In this document: positions 1 through 11,270 of the stretch, in pieces
Layout: each line of letters begins with the position of its first letter
Position numbering within the stretch: position 1 is the first letter of the stretch
Assembly (NCBI GenBank): GCA_002633005.1
Contig: NMRA01000259.1
Location: forward strand, 98,715-162,714
Direction of reading: 5' to 3'
Source of the DNA: Phoronis australis
Lineage: Eukaryota; Phoronida; Phoronidae
Length of the DNA stretch: 64,000 bases
Made by a program: the position numbers and the translations under genes
Notes under the pieces: generated by a model
The model's input: only the letters and a program-made list of their open reading frames with translations
Told to the model about the DNA's origin: nothing
The model's database searches: none

Positions 1-205
1 ACTGATGGCATAATGAAAAAGTGGCAGGTCCGTTTTAACTAATGCGATAATGAAAAATGTACAGTTCCCTATCGAGTGATGGCCCAATGAAGAAATGGAC
101 ATGTTCGTGTCGACTGATGGCGTAATGAAAAAATTGGCAGGTCCGATTTAACTAATGGCCTACTGAAAAAATGGACAGGTCCGTTTTGACTAACGGCCAT
201 CATAA
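1..205. repeat. Minisatellite, unit about 38 bp
   Basis: About five imperfect copies of a unit resembling actgatggc-taatgaaaaa-tggcaggtcc-gtttta. Copies start near 1, 38, 76, 113, 150 and 188. The array may continue to the left of the window. The style (ATGGCC / CCATTTTG words) resembles the tandem arms of the foldback element at 45868-46570. Confidence 0.85.
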
Positions 206-339
206 CCTGAGGTGGCACTGATTAGTTAGGCTGCTGCCGTAGCCAATTTTGGGGTAGGCCAAGTTTGGGGGCATTTTGTAGGTGAGCATTGCATGTAAGC
301 TCAGTGAATGTGGTTCGTTTGCATTTGTGAACATGCTGA

Positions 340-600
340 GAATAAAAAGGCCACTTTTTCGGCTGTAGCTGCACTCTTCTTCAAGATGGCGGCCCCCGGT
401 TTCAGTTGTGCATTGCTGGGTAGCGACTGAGAAAGTGGCTGCGATTTCAGGTAGCCCTCAAACAAGCCAGATTTGCAAAAAACTAGTTGGTTGAAAGTAC
501 TTTTGGACCACAGCATCGGCAGAGAAGTGGTGATTTTAGGGTGAAAAATGCCAATTTTGCATTTTTTTTCATCGTTTCTGAGGCAACCGAGGAAGTTTTC
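340..600 (+). repeat. Dispersed repeat B, copy 1
   Basis: Matches the reverse complement of 60110-60395 over most of its length. Shared words include 'cttcaagatggcggc', 'tttcaggtagccctcaaaca', 'ttttggaccacа'-like sequence and 'gtgccaattttg'. I see no coding potential and no clear terminal repeats. It is probably an old non-autonomous transposon copy. Confidence 0.75.
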
Positions 601-651
601 ATTTAAAAGCGTTTTACTAAAATCAAGGGATAAGGTTTGAGATGACCTTAA
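587..651 (+). repeat. Dispersed repeat A, terminal fragment
   Basis: Contains 'gaagttttcatttaaaa', 'actaaaatcaa' and the end motif 'aaggtttgagatgacctta'. All are found in the longer copies at 4002-4476 and 41636-42119. The copy is internally deleted or truncated. Confidence 0.6.
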
Positions 652-809
652 AGAGAATTGAGGTTAAGATGTCTCTTCATATCCTTACAGTCTTGCCGAG
701 AGTAGTTAATGTCTTTGATGTTCGTGTTTGATTTAACTCATGGAAGTCAATTTTCATTTGCAGCTCGGGTGAAGAACTTGCCTGAATTGGGTTTACTGCA
801 CTCTGTATA

Positions 810-1062
810 TTGCTGCATTTATTTGTGTATGGGTGCTCTTGGCCTGGAAGAGATGCAAAAGGCCAGTGCCATTTTCAGTCCTTCAGAAAAGTGGATCAGC
901 GAACCTGGGTACTAGAATACGTTGATTCTCACTCCAAAGATCAGCAATCAGAGTTAGAAATATGCTACATCATTGGCACGACAACCGTTTGCATGGTGGC
1001 TTGGAGGCTCATTCTTGGATTGTCGGAATCTACTTTGAAACGCATTCTGTTTAAGTTCAAAG
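810..1062 (+). pseudogene. DUF7869-like gene, exon 1 (5' limit uncertain)
   Basis: Open frame ending in a segment with VCMVAWRLILGLSESTLKRI, followed by the donor GTGAGT at 1063. It leaves one base of a Gly codon that the next exon completes. The start was not identified; 810 is only the first in-frame Met. Confidence 0.55.
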
Positions 1063-1606
1063 GTGAGTTCAAACATGTTTTTACGTCTTTTCATTTCTGT
1101 TAGTATGAATATGGTAAATGTAGTTACTGTTTTGGAGACATATGTTCAATGCAGAAAATAGAACAGTTCTTTGATGTCCCTTTGGGTATACTCTATTTTT
1201 CATTCATTTTGGTTTCAGAAAAAATCCAGATAAATATTGCTGTAATGTGAGGTTGACAATAATCATTACATTTCATATCCAGTGAATCCATGGCATGCCA
1301 GGGCATCTTTCACCCATGGGTTGCTTTTCTGTAATATTAGTAATAAGCCAAAAGCTGTGCAATGAATTTTTTAAGGTAGGCACCTGTAACATAGTGTTTG
1401 TAACTGTAGGGCGATTTCTGTTAAGGCTTCTTACATTGTCTTGATTCGTCTCAGCATTGCTGTTGTACTACTTATCATTTAGGAAAACCAATTACGAAAT
1501 AAAATATCACTTAATCTCCATATTGAGTGCCACCTTGGTGATATTAATGACATATTGCTTTGCTTATAACCAGTGCTAATTATTTGTTGGCTTGAATTTA
1601 TTTTAG

Positions 1607-1881
1607 GTGGGCAGCGAACAAAGGATTTTGTTGGTTCTTGGCGAAAGGAGAGGTTGTCGGTTGCTACTGAATCGAGAAAAGCCTGGTTAGACCAGTACAT
1701 TAAGCTGCATAGTGACCGACAACCAACAGATAACAAAGTTCATCTGCCATCTTCTTTAACCAAGTTCAGCCTATATCATGACATGGTCACTGAACTGGAA
1801 CATGGTGGCGATGACTTTGTCTCTTTGTCTCACTTTTATAAACTGTGACACAAATACTTCCCGCATGTAACTATTCCAAGT
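1607..1881 (+). pseudogene. DUF7869-like gene, exon 2
   Basis: Acceptor ttttag at 1601-1606; donor GTAAGT from 1882. Encodes the DRQPTDNKVHLPSSLTKFSL block and SLSHFYKL, then an in-frame TGA (1846-1848), then HKYFPHVTIPS still in the same frame. The stop sits inside a conserved block, so it is disabling rather than a true C-terminus. Confidence 0.7.
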
Positions 1882-2475
1882 GTAAGTAATAAAAGTTAGA
1901 CTAAGGTTTACAAATTGCACGCTAAAAATGGTACCGTGTAATTCAGTTCATTATAATAAATGCATTAAACATTTTTTTCACTTTTATCTTTTAGTCAAAT
2001 TACATGTACTTTTTAAAACAACTACATCTGTTTTCAAAATAAGGTTGTTAAGGGAATTATTTTGTATCTTGTATTTTAGCCTACAGTATTGTGAATCTAC
2101 AAAATATCTGAGGGACACCAAATTAGTTAAAGCTGCAAAGGCACCTCTGGCACAAATATGACCTTTACATGGGTTACTGAAAAACCACTTAATTATAAGA
2201 ATTAATTTATATTTTCCTGTGTGCAGAATTACTGAAGGCTACTGAAAGAAACAATTTTCTTTATTGAAATCATCTCAAAACTTTATGGTTTGGCATCATT
2301 GCAAAAAGTTACTCTGTTAACCTTTCATGTTAATATTTTATGTGCGAAGACTGTAAACATGATTAACACTGCATTATACATATGGCATAACAAACCTCAT
2401 TCATCTATTGAACGATGAATTAACAAAAGGAGGGGACTGCGCTTTTTTCTTCAAAATTTACAATGTGCATTGCAG

Positions 2476-2596
2476 GAAAACCGTTTTGCAAAATGCGATG
2501 TTTGCACAAAATTTCGACAAGATTGGGGCAAACAACAAACAAAAAAGAACGACAAGTATTGGAAAAGCACAGAGATACTCATTTGGAAAAACAAGG
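2476..2596 (+). pseudogene. DUF7869-like gene, exon 3
   Basis: Acceptor ttgcag ending at 2475; donor GTAGGT from 2597. Starts ENRFAKCDVCTKFRQDW, the Cys-x-x-Cys segment of the family, and continues in a Lys-rich helix. Phase 1 at its end fits the next exon (Glu codon completed by AG at 4951). Confidence 0.65.
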
Positions 2597-2744
2597 GTAG
2601 GTGTTGTGTGACCTTGGCAAAGGGTATTTTCAAAGATATAGTTATCGACTTAAACAGATGCCTGGCTGCTAATCCCAAACTTGAATTTTCTGCCAGGCAA
2701 TTTATCATTCGAAATTTGGTTGCATTTGAATTACCAGACAAACT

Positions 2745-3010
2745 AGGCTGTGTCAACCAGGAAAAGTATATTTTGAAAGAAGAACGACTAGGTATAATAA
2801 AAATATTTTATTCTTAAGTGTCATTCTTATTACAATACATGCCCACAGTTTTTATTCAAATTTTAGTTTTTATCAGGGTTGCATACATGTCTCAAAGCCC
2901 CTTTAATCGATTTAAATGAAACCTTTTAAATGAATACTTTCCAATATCTCTCGAAAGTACTGTTAGAAATTTTTTATTATTCAGTTAGGTTTTTACAGCA
3001 GTGTGAATGA
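2745..3010 (-). repeat. Dispersed repeat A, truncated copy
   Basis: Same orientation as 41636-42119. Shares 'ggaaaagtatattttgaaag', 'tcgatttaaatgaaacctttt' and 'gttagaaatttttt'. Lies in the last intron of the decayed DUF7869-like gene. Confidence 0.65.
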
Positions 3011-4001
3011 TAAAAGCAGGATTCAACTAAAACACATACTCTCTTTGTCTTAGATTAGATATAATGGTTTTTGGTGGGTGCTCTGTCCCTACAGTTGCCT
3101 AAAGTGTAGGTCATGCGAGCCCGTTAAGCAGACTTTGAAAGAACTTTTCAAGTTTTGTTCCTAATTTTTTGAAGTTTAAGGGTATTGCGTTGTTTCAGAG
3201 AACTGAATTGGAAACTTGTTTTTAATAATTCTGTGAAATATATTCACAATTGGCCTTTTTTACAATATTTCATGTGTCTGCAAAAATACTTATCTTGATT
3301 TTGTGGGAACTAAACGTACAAAATATATACTGTGGATATTTGTTTACTACTTATTCAAGGTCAAAGGTTATGGGGCGGTCACTGAAATGGAATCTCTCGC
3401 CAGGTAAAGAGCAGCAGCAGCTTTATATGTACCCTCCATCTTTCCGTTCACAGAATCACTCAAATAGACTCAATGAGGTGTACTTATGATGCAAAGGTGC
3501 CAGGGAAACAAAGACAAAATATTGTTTTGATCCTAAGGGAGTTGTGCGTCTACAAGCATATGACCTTTGAGAACGAACGCTACGATTCACCTCACGCCTC
3601 TGTGGTCATGTACAAAGCAAGTTGTGAAAAGAAATAAATCCTCACTTAAATTCCTTAATTCACTAAGCAAATTAAAATTTTGCTGATTTAATCTCTTGCT
3701 AATGACATCTTTTAACCACCGACTCAATTTTTGTTCTTCATTTCTTATTTGGTTTCGTATCAGTCTCTCGGAACGTGGCATGTACAGACTATGCGTTTAA
3801 CAATGAACTGTGACCTACCTCATGGCTGGGAATGATATGTTTTAAGGATAATTAAGATAATTATGCAATGCAAATTCAGTTGTCATTGTGGGTGAATGTT
3901 GAAATAGCTAACATGGTTTAGTCATTTATAATTAATATTGAACAAAAACAAGTTTTCACCAAAGACTGAAATTTTCACTTGTCCCAGTTTAATGGGCTTA
4001 T
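3011..4001. other. Intronic DNA, nothing recognised
   Basis: Part of the long last intron of the DUF7869-like pseudogene. Short open frames only, none with recognisable motifs. Confidence 0.5.
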
Positions 4002-4476
4002 TATCGGTTTCAGCAAATCGACTTTATTAGAAGTTAGGAACACGTGTTCTCGAAATCGGCTTGGTTGATTACACCGAAATTTCCAAACTTGATATACAGT
4101 CATCAATCTCAAAACCTCTGTTACGGTTTTCGATATAAAGGTCTAGTTTTTGCGTAATGTAACAAAGACAAATACAACTTCTATTTCTTACAAAAATACC
4201 TTGATTTGTCATAGAAAGCAAAGGAGAAGACTAATCAAAAATCCTTAACAATGTTGTTGAGGTAAATGGTGAAGTTTTCGTTTAAAAAACGTTTCATTAA
4301 AATCAACTGAGGGGTTATTTTGCTACGAATGTACCTTTCTTAAACATAGAGTTTTGACTTTAAAAGGTGTTAACGTAATAATGGTACATAAATACAAAAC
4401 GTAATTTATATTCTCTGGTCTTTTTCTTTCAGATAGTATATACTTTTTTCTAGTTGAAGGTTTGATATAACCTTAA
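4002..4476 (+). repeat. Dispersed repeat A, near full-length copy
   Basis: About 475 bp matching the reverse complement of 41636-42119 end to end with many substitutions. Shared words include 'tcggtttcagcaaatcgact', 'gtaatgtaacaaagac', 'ggtgaagttttc', 'caaaaggtgtta' and the end 'ggtttgatataacctta'. No ORF is shared between copies. Probably a non-autonomous transposon. Confidence 0.8.
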
Positions 4477-4950
4477 TAGGCCAAAACAGGGTTTGGAATC
4501 CTTTTAAAATTGGAAAGTTTCAGTAACATTCACCGAGCCATTTTCTAGCACTCAATCTCCTACGTTCAGATAAAGTTGATTTGTTGAAGCCGAGAAAAAG
4601 TAGGAAGCGTCACAAGTCTTCAAAATCTGACGCTTTTCTCTTTATCATTCAGTGAAAACTTGTTTTTTTGTCAATATAACCTATACATGCCTTAACCACG
4701 TTCGTTATCTCAACATTCACTGGCAGTGTCAGCTGAATATTTGACCTAATTATTGCTAAAACATACTCAACTTTACAAAAAATTAATATTTACTAGTGAG
4801 GTCTTACATGTCCTTAAATTTTCTGTGGCACTTTTCTATGCTCTATGCCTGGTGGGAAATTCGATTTGAGTGAGTTCAATAACCTTTGAACTTTGTCACA
4901 TTTGTCACAATCAGTCTGGTTAAACATGTTTGATTTTAATTTTAAGAAAG

Positions 4951-5592
4951 AGCGGGAAAAGTACTATTAGCACAGAAGAAAGGGAAAGGATCAACAAAAA
5001 ATAAATTACGTATCTATTATCTTGGATGGAATGGACCAGCAAAAAACGTCCATTCCACACTACAATTATTTACTCAAATCTCTTCAAAACATGCAGAAGC
5101 TTCGGACCCATCTGACGGGAGCAATGGTACATGGTCATACCACCTTTGGGTATTTTGATCTGGGCTTGTGGGGACACGGCCCAGACATAACTGCCAATGT
5201 TCTTTTGGCCACGCTGGCAAGCAAGATGTTCTCTACTTGCAAATGGACAACTGTTGGCGCGAAAATAAAAATATGATTGTATTTGGACTTTGTGCGCTGG
5301 TGGTGGAGCTGAAGGTGTTTCGGAAAATCAAAGTTGGCTTTCTGATGGTTGGTCGCACGCATGAAGATGTTGACCAAGTGTTCTCTAGGTTTTTTGAGTA
5401 CCTAAAACGACACTCGGCTAATTCCCTCCCCAAGCTTATGCAGTCGTTTCGAAACTCTATTCAGCCACCTCCCATTTCGAGACTCACAAGAAGCTATGTG
5501 GCATGAGTCAGTGGTTGAAACCTCACTTGAATGTACTGCGGCACCACTCTGTTCCACACCAGTTCAAGTTTGAAAGGGATGACAGTCAGTGA
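4951..5592 (+). pseudogene. DUF7869-like gene, core exon
   Basis: Reads ERE-KYY-stop-HRRKGK, then VSIILDGMDQQKTSIPHYNY, GHTTFGYFDLGLWGHGPDIT, then shifts frame near 5222 into DVLYLQMDNCWRENKN and FLMVGRTHEDVDQVFSRF. It shifts again near 5455 into HKKLCGMSQWLKPHLN and HQFKFERDDSQ-stop. The acidic and His residues of the ILDGMDQ, DN and GHTHED-like motifs are kept except that the usual GHTHED is GRTHED here. Confidence 0.75.
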
Positions 5593-6700
5593 GGTGTGGT
5601 ATACTATTTTTTTCTGTCAAAATTTTCAGAAGGACATGGTAGTATTTGTTATTTTGTATACAGAGTACGCTTAGAGTAATCTTAAAGGGAAATCATTATT
5701 TTGTGAACAATAAATGATATGGACTTTATTTTAATTTCGCATGGTAAACTAAGTGTTTTTTGTAACTTTTTTGTATTGGTCTCCACAGGTTACCATGTTC
5801 AAACCAAATTTAAAAAGTTTCAAAGTAAAAATAGTCACCAGTCTCAGTATTGAAGTCAGCTGGAGTCCATTCTGCGAAGAAACTCCTACTATGAAATGGT
5901 GTATTTTAAGTGTTTCAGTCTTATAAACTATGGTTTTCAGAGGCTCTTTGAAATTTGTTTCATATGACAATTCTTTAACGTCTGTTTTTAATGAAACAAA
6001 AGGATACAACAACAAAAGTCCTGTTAGGGCCGGTTTTCTCAATATCATCGCCATTTTCACGATTGTACAAATCGTACATTTTCCGACCACTCTCCTAAGT
6101 ACGCATTCCTAACTATTGGTGTTTTTATTAGCCAGAAAGGTGAGCTATCTTCAATCACTAACAAAAACAATTAGGGGACAGTCCATATAAAAACCAGTAG
6201 ATTTTGAAAAATCAGTCTACACGTCAAAATTCAAAGAAACTTCATATTTTGTACATGGATAATTATCCTAACAAAAACTTAAATGCTAAATTTTGTGCAC
6301 TCAATGACCCCTAATTGCGCCGCTGGAGCATGAAACCACAAATTGGCACAATTGGAAATATCCCCAGTTTCCAAAATTGTATGTTTTCAGTAACGAAAAT
6401 AAGTAACTTACAAATTAGAGTAAAGGCTGTACTTTGGTGGCTGCAATAAATAACCTCTATTGTGCATAATTCTGTCATTTATTGAAGTCTGACAGCTTTG
6501 TCCTAGAAAGGTAGATAATTGACAGACCATTTTTGTGGCGAATTTTGGTGGTCGTTTTTGTGACCTTCTGACCGCCATATTCGTCTCTGAGTACCAGGGT
6601 CACGGCCCCCACGCGGGTTGTGGCGGTAACATCAAGTTCCTTACAAAATATCTTTTTGATTATTCCGGCTGATCTGCTCTCTCAGATTGTCCGAAACCTG
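5593..6700. other. Intergenic, nothing recognised
   Basis: AT-rich with short open frames on both strands (for example 5749-6090 minus) that carry no recognisable domain, splice support or codon bias. Confidence 0.5.
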
Positions 6701-6704
6701 TTTT

Positions 6705-7050
6705 GCCAGGTAGCTATAGCGCAGTTGGCTGTTTAATGTAGCCTGTTGGTACTTTATATGATATCTGTACATTTAGGAGTTTGTACCGATTTGACACTTA
6801 TTATTGAATTTGCCGTTTTGCTCGACCTACTTGGTAGGCAGTCGACCAATACCCATCTGGTATTATGTACACAATTGGTACGACCTGCGCTACTCAGTGT
6901 CCGGCTCTCAATTACACATCGGTTTTTTTAATGCGCTTGTTTTCTCTTATAATTAGGGAACCCATCTCGTAAATTTTGTAAAATAATTAATTGTAAGTCG
7001 TGACCCTGAATTTCGTAATACAATAATTATTCTTGTGTCGTTTTATTTGT
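6705..7050 (+). repeat. Dispersed repeat C ('GGTAC' repeat), copy 1
   Basis: About 340 bp shared with 7535-7890, 28685-29065 (minus) and 60512-60845. Contains 'ggtactttatatgatat', 'gttttgctcgacctacttgg', 'gtcgaccaatacccat' and ends 'tttgtcccca'. Words of the form CCCANTTGGTA recur at short spacing. This copy lies just outside, or forms the outer border of, the left palindrome arm. Confidence 0.8.
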
Positions 7051-7534
7051 CCCCAAAATGAGATTGATGGGACGCTGATATAAATCCTGTTATTTAGGCA
7101 AATGCCCTTCAGCCTTCATGTACAACTAAGATATAGTTCCGATTGTTCTTTCTTTCCAGCCTCCGCTTGACCAAGCTTCATGGAACAGTAGAATCACTCG
7201 TAAGTTTTTCCCAATTAAACAGTTTCTTACCTATCCCACCCTCTCCAATCTGTGTTGAACAAATCTGGTGCTGGTTATTGTTGTAATTTTAGCCACTGCT
7301 GGTACCTCCTTCAAGCCCGCAGTGTGCTGTCGTTAATTAAGAAAAGACTCCATTGGCTATCGACCAGATCTACACTCGAGCGTCCATCACCGCAGATTGC
7401 ATCTATAGATCCCGGTCACAGCTCTCAGAACACTGTTCACAAACTGCGTCACAATGCAATGTTCATTACAAGATCACTTTTTATTATTCTATGGTCTGCT
7501 CATTTAGCTTGTCTGAAATCTGCTTTGCCAGGTC

Positions 7535-7890
7535 GTTATAGCCCAGTTGGATGTTTGGTGTATCCACTTGGTACTTTATATGATATTTTCCCATTCGTCA
7601 GTTTGTATCCGTTTGGTATTTATTATTGAGCATTCCGTTTTCCTCGACCCACTTAGTAGGCAGTCGGCCAATACCCATTTTAGTATTATATATGCATTTG
7701 GTACTACAGAAACTTGTGCCATTTTGTATGCGATACTCAGTTAAATATTGGGTATTTTAAATGCTTATGTTATCGCTTGTAATTAAGACACACATCTGGT
7801 ATCTTCTGTAAAATGATTAAATGTAGAGCCGTGACTGAACTTACCAATACAATTTAAGATTTTTATTACACTTGTGCTGATATACTTGTC
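7535..7890 (+). repeat. Dispersed repeat C, copy 2 (in left arm)
   Basis: Same family as 6705-7050. Contains 'ccacttggtactttatatga', 'ctcgacccacttagtagg', 'cggccaatacccatttt' and ends 'cttgtccccaataa'. Its palindrome partner is 28685-29065. Confidence 0.85.
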
Positions 7891-8811
7891 CCCAATAATC
7901 AAAACTCACTCGAGAAAAACTCTCCTAACGGTCTCTCAGAAATCATACACAAGATGTTGGGGGTAATTTCTATACCTGATTTAAAAGTACGTGATGTGAC
8001 CGTAATTACAAGACTAATCGATTCCCAGCAGATATGAAATTGGAAATAAAAAATAAAAACAGCTCCAAAACTCTCTTTACCATGGCAATCACCCTACAAC
8101 ATGACAAGAGGAAGCTTTCCATATATTTTAGTACCTTTATCGCTTACAGTGTATTTTTGCTGTTCATTTGCCCTTTCGCCTTGTTTTTGAAACAGATGTT
8201 TCGATGTCAGCGTCACCACCAGTCTTGTCTCTAAGTAAATAAACAATGCATGAGTACATTTTATGACGCCCTGAATGAATATCCGAATTGAGTCAACATC
8301 TTTGAGAAAGATTCTAGATTTGAAAAAACGTCTGATATACTTCTTAATTATGGGAAGCTGATGATTTAGATCTTCCCAATTTCAGCTTCCATTTAAGTTC
8401 ATTGAATTAAGCGTCATGCATTCTTACAAAACACTTAAAAGGTGAGCTTCTAACTGTCAAAACTAATCTACAAGTCAGTCGATAGTCGTAGAATAAACGC
8501 ACATACAATCAAGCAACCAACAAATTCGTTGTTTATCAAAACAGAATATTAAACCGATATTCGAAGGTGTGCTCGCAGATTTTTTGACGGGCAACAGGGG
8601 AAACATGGAGGACACGGCATCCCACGACGTTTGGGATTTCGCCCAGAAATTTTCGGAATTTATTCGTATTTTGGTTCATCCTACAGTTGGCTGTTACGAT
8701 TGATGAGTTAAAATCGAGCTAAAAAATCTCCGAAATCTTTTTATTACCAACAGAACATTTACTGTACAGTACTTTAAGTACCTTAATGCGTTAGACATGT
8801 TCACTGTCACG

Positions 8812-9535
8812 AGTAAGAAACAACATGACCGCTGGACCCAAATCATCACCGCAAGTCTTCCAAATAGGCTAACTCACCACAAAATAGGACCTATGGGGAT
8901 CATATGAGACTGTCGCACCAGAAAATGGAACTGACGCACCTAAAAACAAGACCGCCGAACAAAATGTAGTTATCAATGATACTGCGGGGTTTGATGTAAC
9001 CCGCCAGCTAGCTGTATGAAGTCTATCCCCAAAATACAGCCTGGCAGCTCGTGCGTTAAGCCCCGTCAGACCCCGAAATTTAATACAGCCCGGATGGTTC
9101 TGCTCGCCACCTGCAGAACTAACGACCGGAAGAGGTTCATTTAAAATCTGGGAATCAACCGACACTCACCTTGCCCGTTGCAGCCGTTTGAGTGAAAAAC
9201 AATTTAATGAACGTCATTTTCTTGCATAATTCTTTGCCTTTTGTAACAAAAAATCTGTCGTGCTCGATTCATAAGGTGCATAAGACCTGCGCGAAGGCCT
9301 ACACTGTCCAATGACGGGTCATAAAACTTAGCCTGCGTGTCATTGCAGTCAAAAAATAATCCACGGGTATCATGTTCAGTCTCCGGCGGTCCTGTTTTTT
9401 GGTGGAGCGGTCATGTTTTTAGGTGAGTCGGTCCCATTTTCTGCTGCAGCGGTCCCATTTGAACCCCGTAGGTCCTCATTTGTGGTGATTCGGTCCGTTT
9501 TGGAGGACCGGCGGTCATGTTATTTCTCACCCATT
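8812..9535. mobile_element. Nested foldback element in left arm
   Basis: 8812-8960 and 9365-9535 are inverted copies of each other, roughly 155 bp at about 75-80% by eye. They share the series 'aacatgaccgc', 'actcaccacaaa', 'aggacctacgggg', 'cagaaaatggga' and 'aacatgaccgc'. Each arm is a string of short GACCGC/GGACC-containing units. The interior (about 400 bp) has an open frame on the minus strand (8869-9165) that also exists in the right arm, but it has no recognisable domain. Probably a foldback-type non-autonomous transposon older than the large palindrome. Confidence 0.7.
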
Positions 9536-10179
9536 ACTGTGCACGGTCATCATTATTGGACCTCCCACAATCTGATTCACATGCAAAATTGAAGGTTAAT
9601 TCTATCATTGAGCGACCTTCCAAGAAGTGACATTCTGTAACAAGAAGCTGTGTGATTTAAAAAAACGTAGTACAGAAGTAATCAATTCCATCAGTGTGAC
9701 TTATCTCCGTGAGCAGTAAGTTTTTTCAATAAAAACACAAAATTAGTGACTGCGTGGATGGCCACGACGGATCTCTCAATACGAAAAGGTTTATTACTTC
9801 AATAAACAGAAAATTAACAGCTATTGGGGCTATCTGTTTGGTTATCAATTTTTAACTAATGACTTTAATTTTTTTTGACAAAAAAGGAAGAAATACACTG
9901 ACGTAACGGGGGAATTGAAAAATATAGTTTTGCATCGAATTTAACTGAAAAAACAATGAATTAACGTTATGTGTAAAAGCTGCGCCTTAAACACTTTATC
10001 GAATTTTTGAAATACTTGCAGGAATGACTAAGTGCAAATTTAAAGTGCTGCAAACAATTGTACACTCTAACAATGATGTCATTGCTAGTGCTCTTAAAGG
10101 GTAAATCAAGCAATGGTAGTTGACAAACGTTTCATGAATTTTCTCTTCCGTTTGTTTCCCTGTCTTGCTTTTCTCCGCT

Positions 10180-11270
10180 ATCCTTGGTAGTCCACGCCTA
10201 TACACGTTAACACGAACTAATTATGACGCCTGAAAACTTTAGGGAAGCATATGGCCCGCCCCCGCTTCTGATGTCTCTTTGTAAATATTTACTCTGACGT
10301 GGAACATTCCCTGTTTGACATCAAATTCATCACAACCTTTCCGCCAACGCCAACGCACCTATCCCGTGTTCCAGGCACAGGTCACGTGTTGCTTTCAGGT
10401 ATCACATGGAGTTGTTCGTCAATTGTTAGTGAAACAACTTTGAATGGAGTTGACTGCCACAACACCATACCACTCTAGTCCACTCGTCAGTGAATTGTTG
10501 CACGAATGAAATCAATTGGCTGATACCAACAACTAATAAAAATCCTCCACGGGTTGTCGTCATGCTTTCTTTGAAGGGTACCTCCTTTGAATGTCACAGT
10601 CGTCACCGCCAACAGAGATGTGGTATTGTTATTCGCTGTGGGTGGTTTTCCTCCCGTGAACAAAATCGTGACGTTAGTCGGTTACATTCGAGGCATACAT
10701 TCGACTGAACGCTCTTTGCGATTAGACACACTTTTGCCTGTCATCATCAAGGAAAGCTGCTGCCACATGAGATGCGCAGCTTAGATTCATTGTACGAAGT
10801 AAGGGCATGCAGTTGACAAATAGTCACATGATTGTATAAATGTTCTTTTTGTTTATTTTAGTTTAACGGATGGCGTGCAAAGGTGTGCATCACTCAGCCA
10901 CACACATGGGAGCACGGCAGTCACGATTATGACACCATGATGCGCTGGAAATGCGCTTGCCACTATCGAAGATTTGATTGCTGACTGTTTGAATATAACT
11001 CTGCACAATCTAACCTTAACTATAACACTAACGCACTAACGAAAGCACCTTAACCCCAGCCAGTAATCAAATCTTTTGAGGGTGGTTCCTTTCTTCCTCA
11101 CGAACTTTACCCGAGGGATGGCATTGTGACGACCGATCCAGATGGTTAAGAACACTACAGAGGGCGGTTGCAGGAACAAGAATTCGGTCAAGTATGCAAT
11201 TGCTAAGATTGTCTGTGTTCTGAGGTATATTGTGTGTCGTGTGTAATTCATGTAATTGACTTGCTATCAT
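10180..11270. other. Left-arm segment between foldback and satellite
   Basis: 10180-10790 is shared with the right arm (25010-25600). 10248-10253 is CATATG, the empty site matching the MITE insertion in the right arm. 10800-11270 has no visible right-arm counterpart, which may have been lost in the gap at 24028-24211. 11150-11205 contains a diverged version of the satellite box ('agggcggttgcaggaac', 'ggtcaagtatgcaattgc'). Confidence 0.6.

Larger units (their letters stand above)
810..5592 (+). pseudogene. DUF7869-like transposon-associated gene, multi-exon, decayed
   Basis: Four exons can be joined in phase (about 810-1062, 1607-1881, 2476-2596, 4951-5592). Together they read as a protein of the family I know as DUF7869, found in many copies in cnidarian and other invertebrate genomes. 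Visible family landmarks in order: a VCxxAW segment; the DRQP-x-VHLPS block followed by SLSHFYKL; FPHVTIPS; RFAKCDVCT (Cys pair); SIILDGMDQQKT; LQMDNCWRENKN; FLMVGRTHEDVDQVFSRF; and WLKPHLN...HQFKFERDD at the end. Decay: TGA at 1846-1848 where the family has Trp, TAG at 4968-4970, frameshifts near 5222 and 5455, and TGA at 5590-5592. Splice sites are still consensus (GTGAGT, GTAAGT, GTAGGT donors), so it was an ordinary spliced gene, not a processed copy. Function in the family is unknown; proliferation suggests a mobile origin. The N-terminus was not found. Confidence 0.75.

Noticed and set aside
8869-9165. Minus-strand frame shared with 26697-27017 as a possible conserved protein
   Set aside because: Shared only because it lies in the two palindrome arms; substitutions alter the amino acids freely and no domain is visible.
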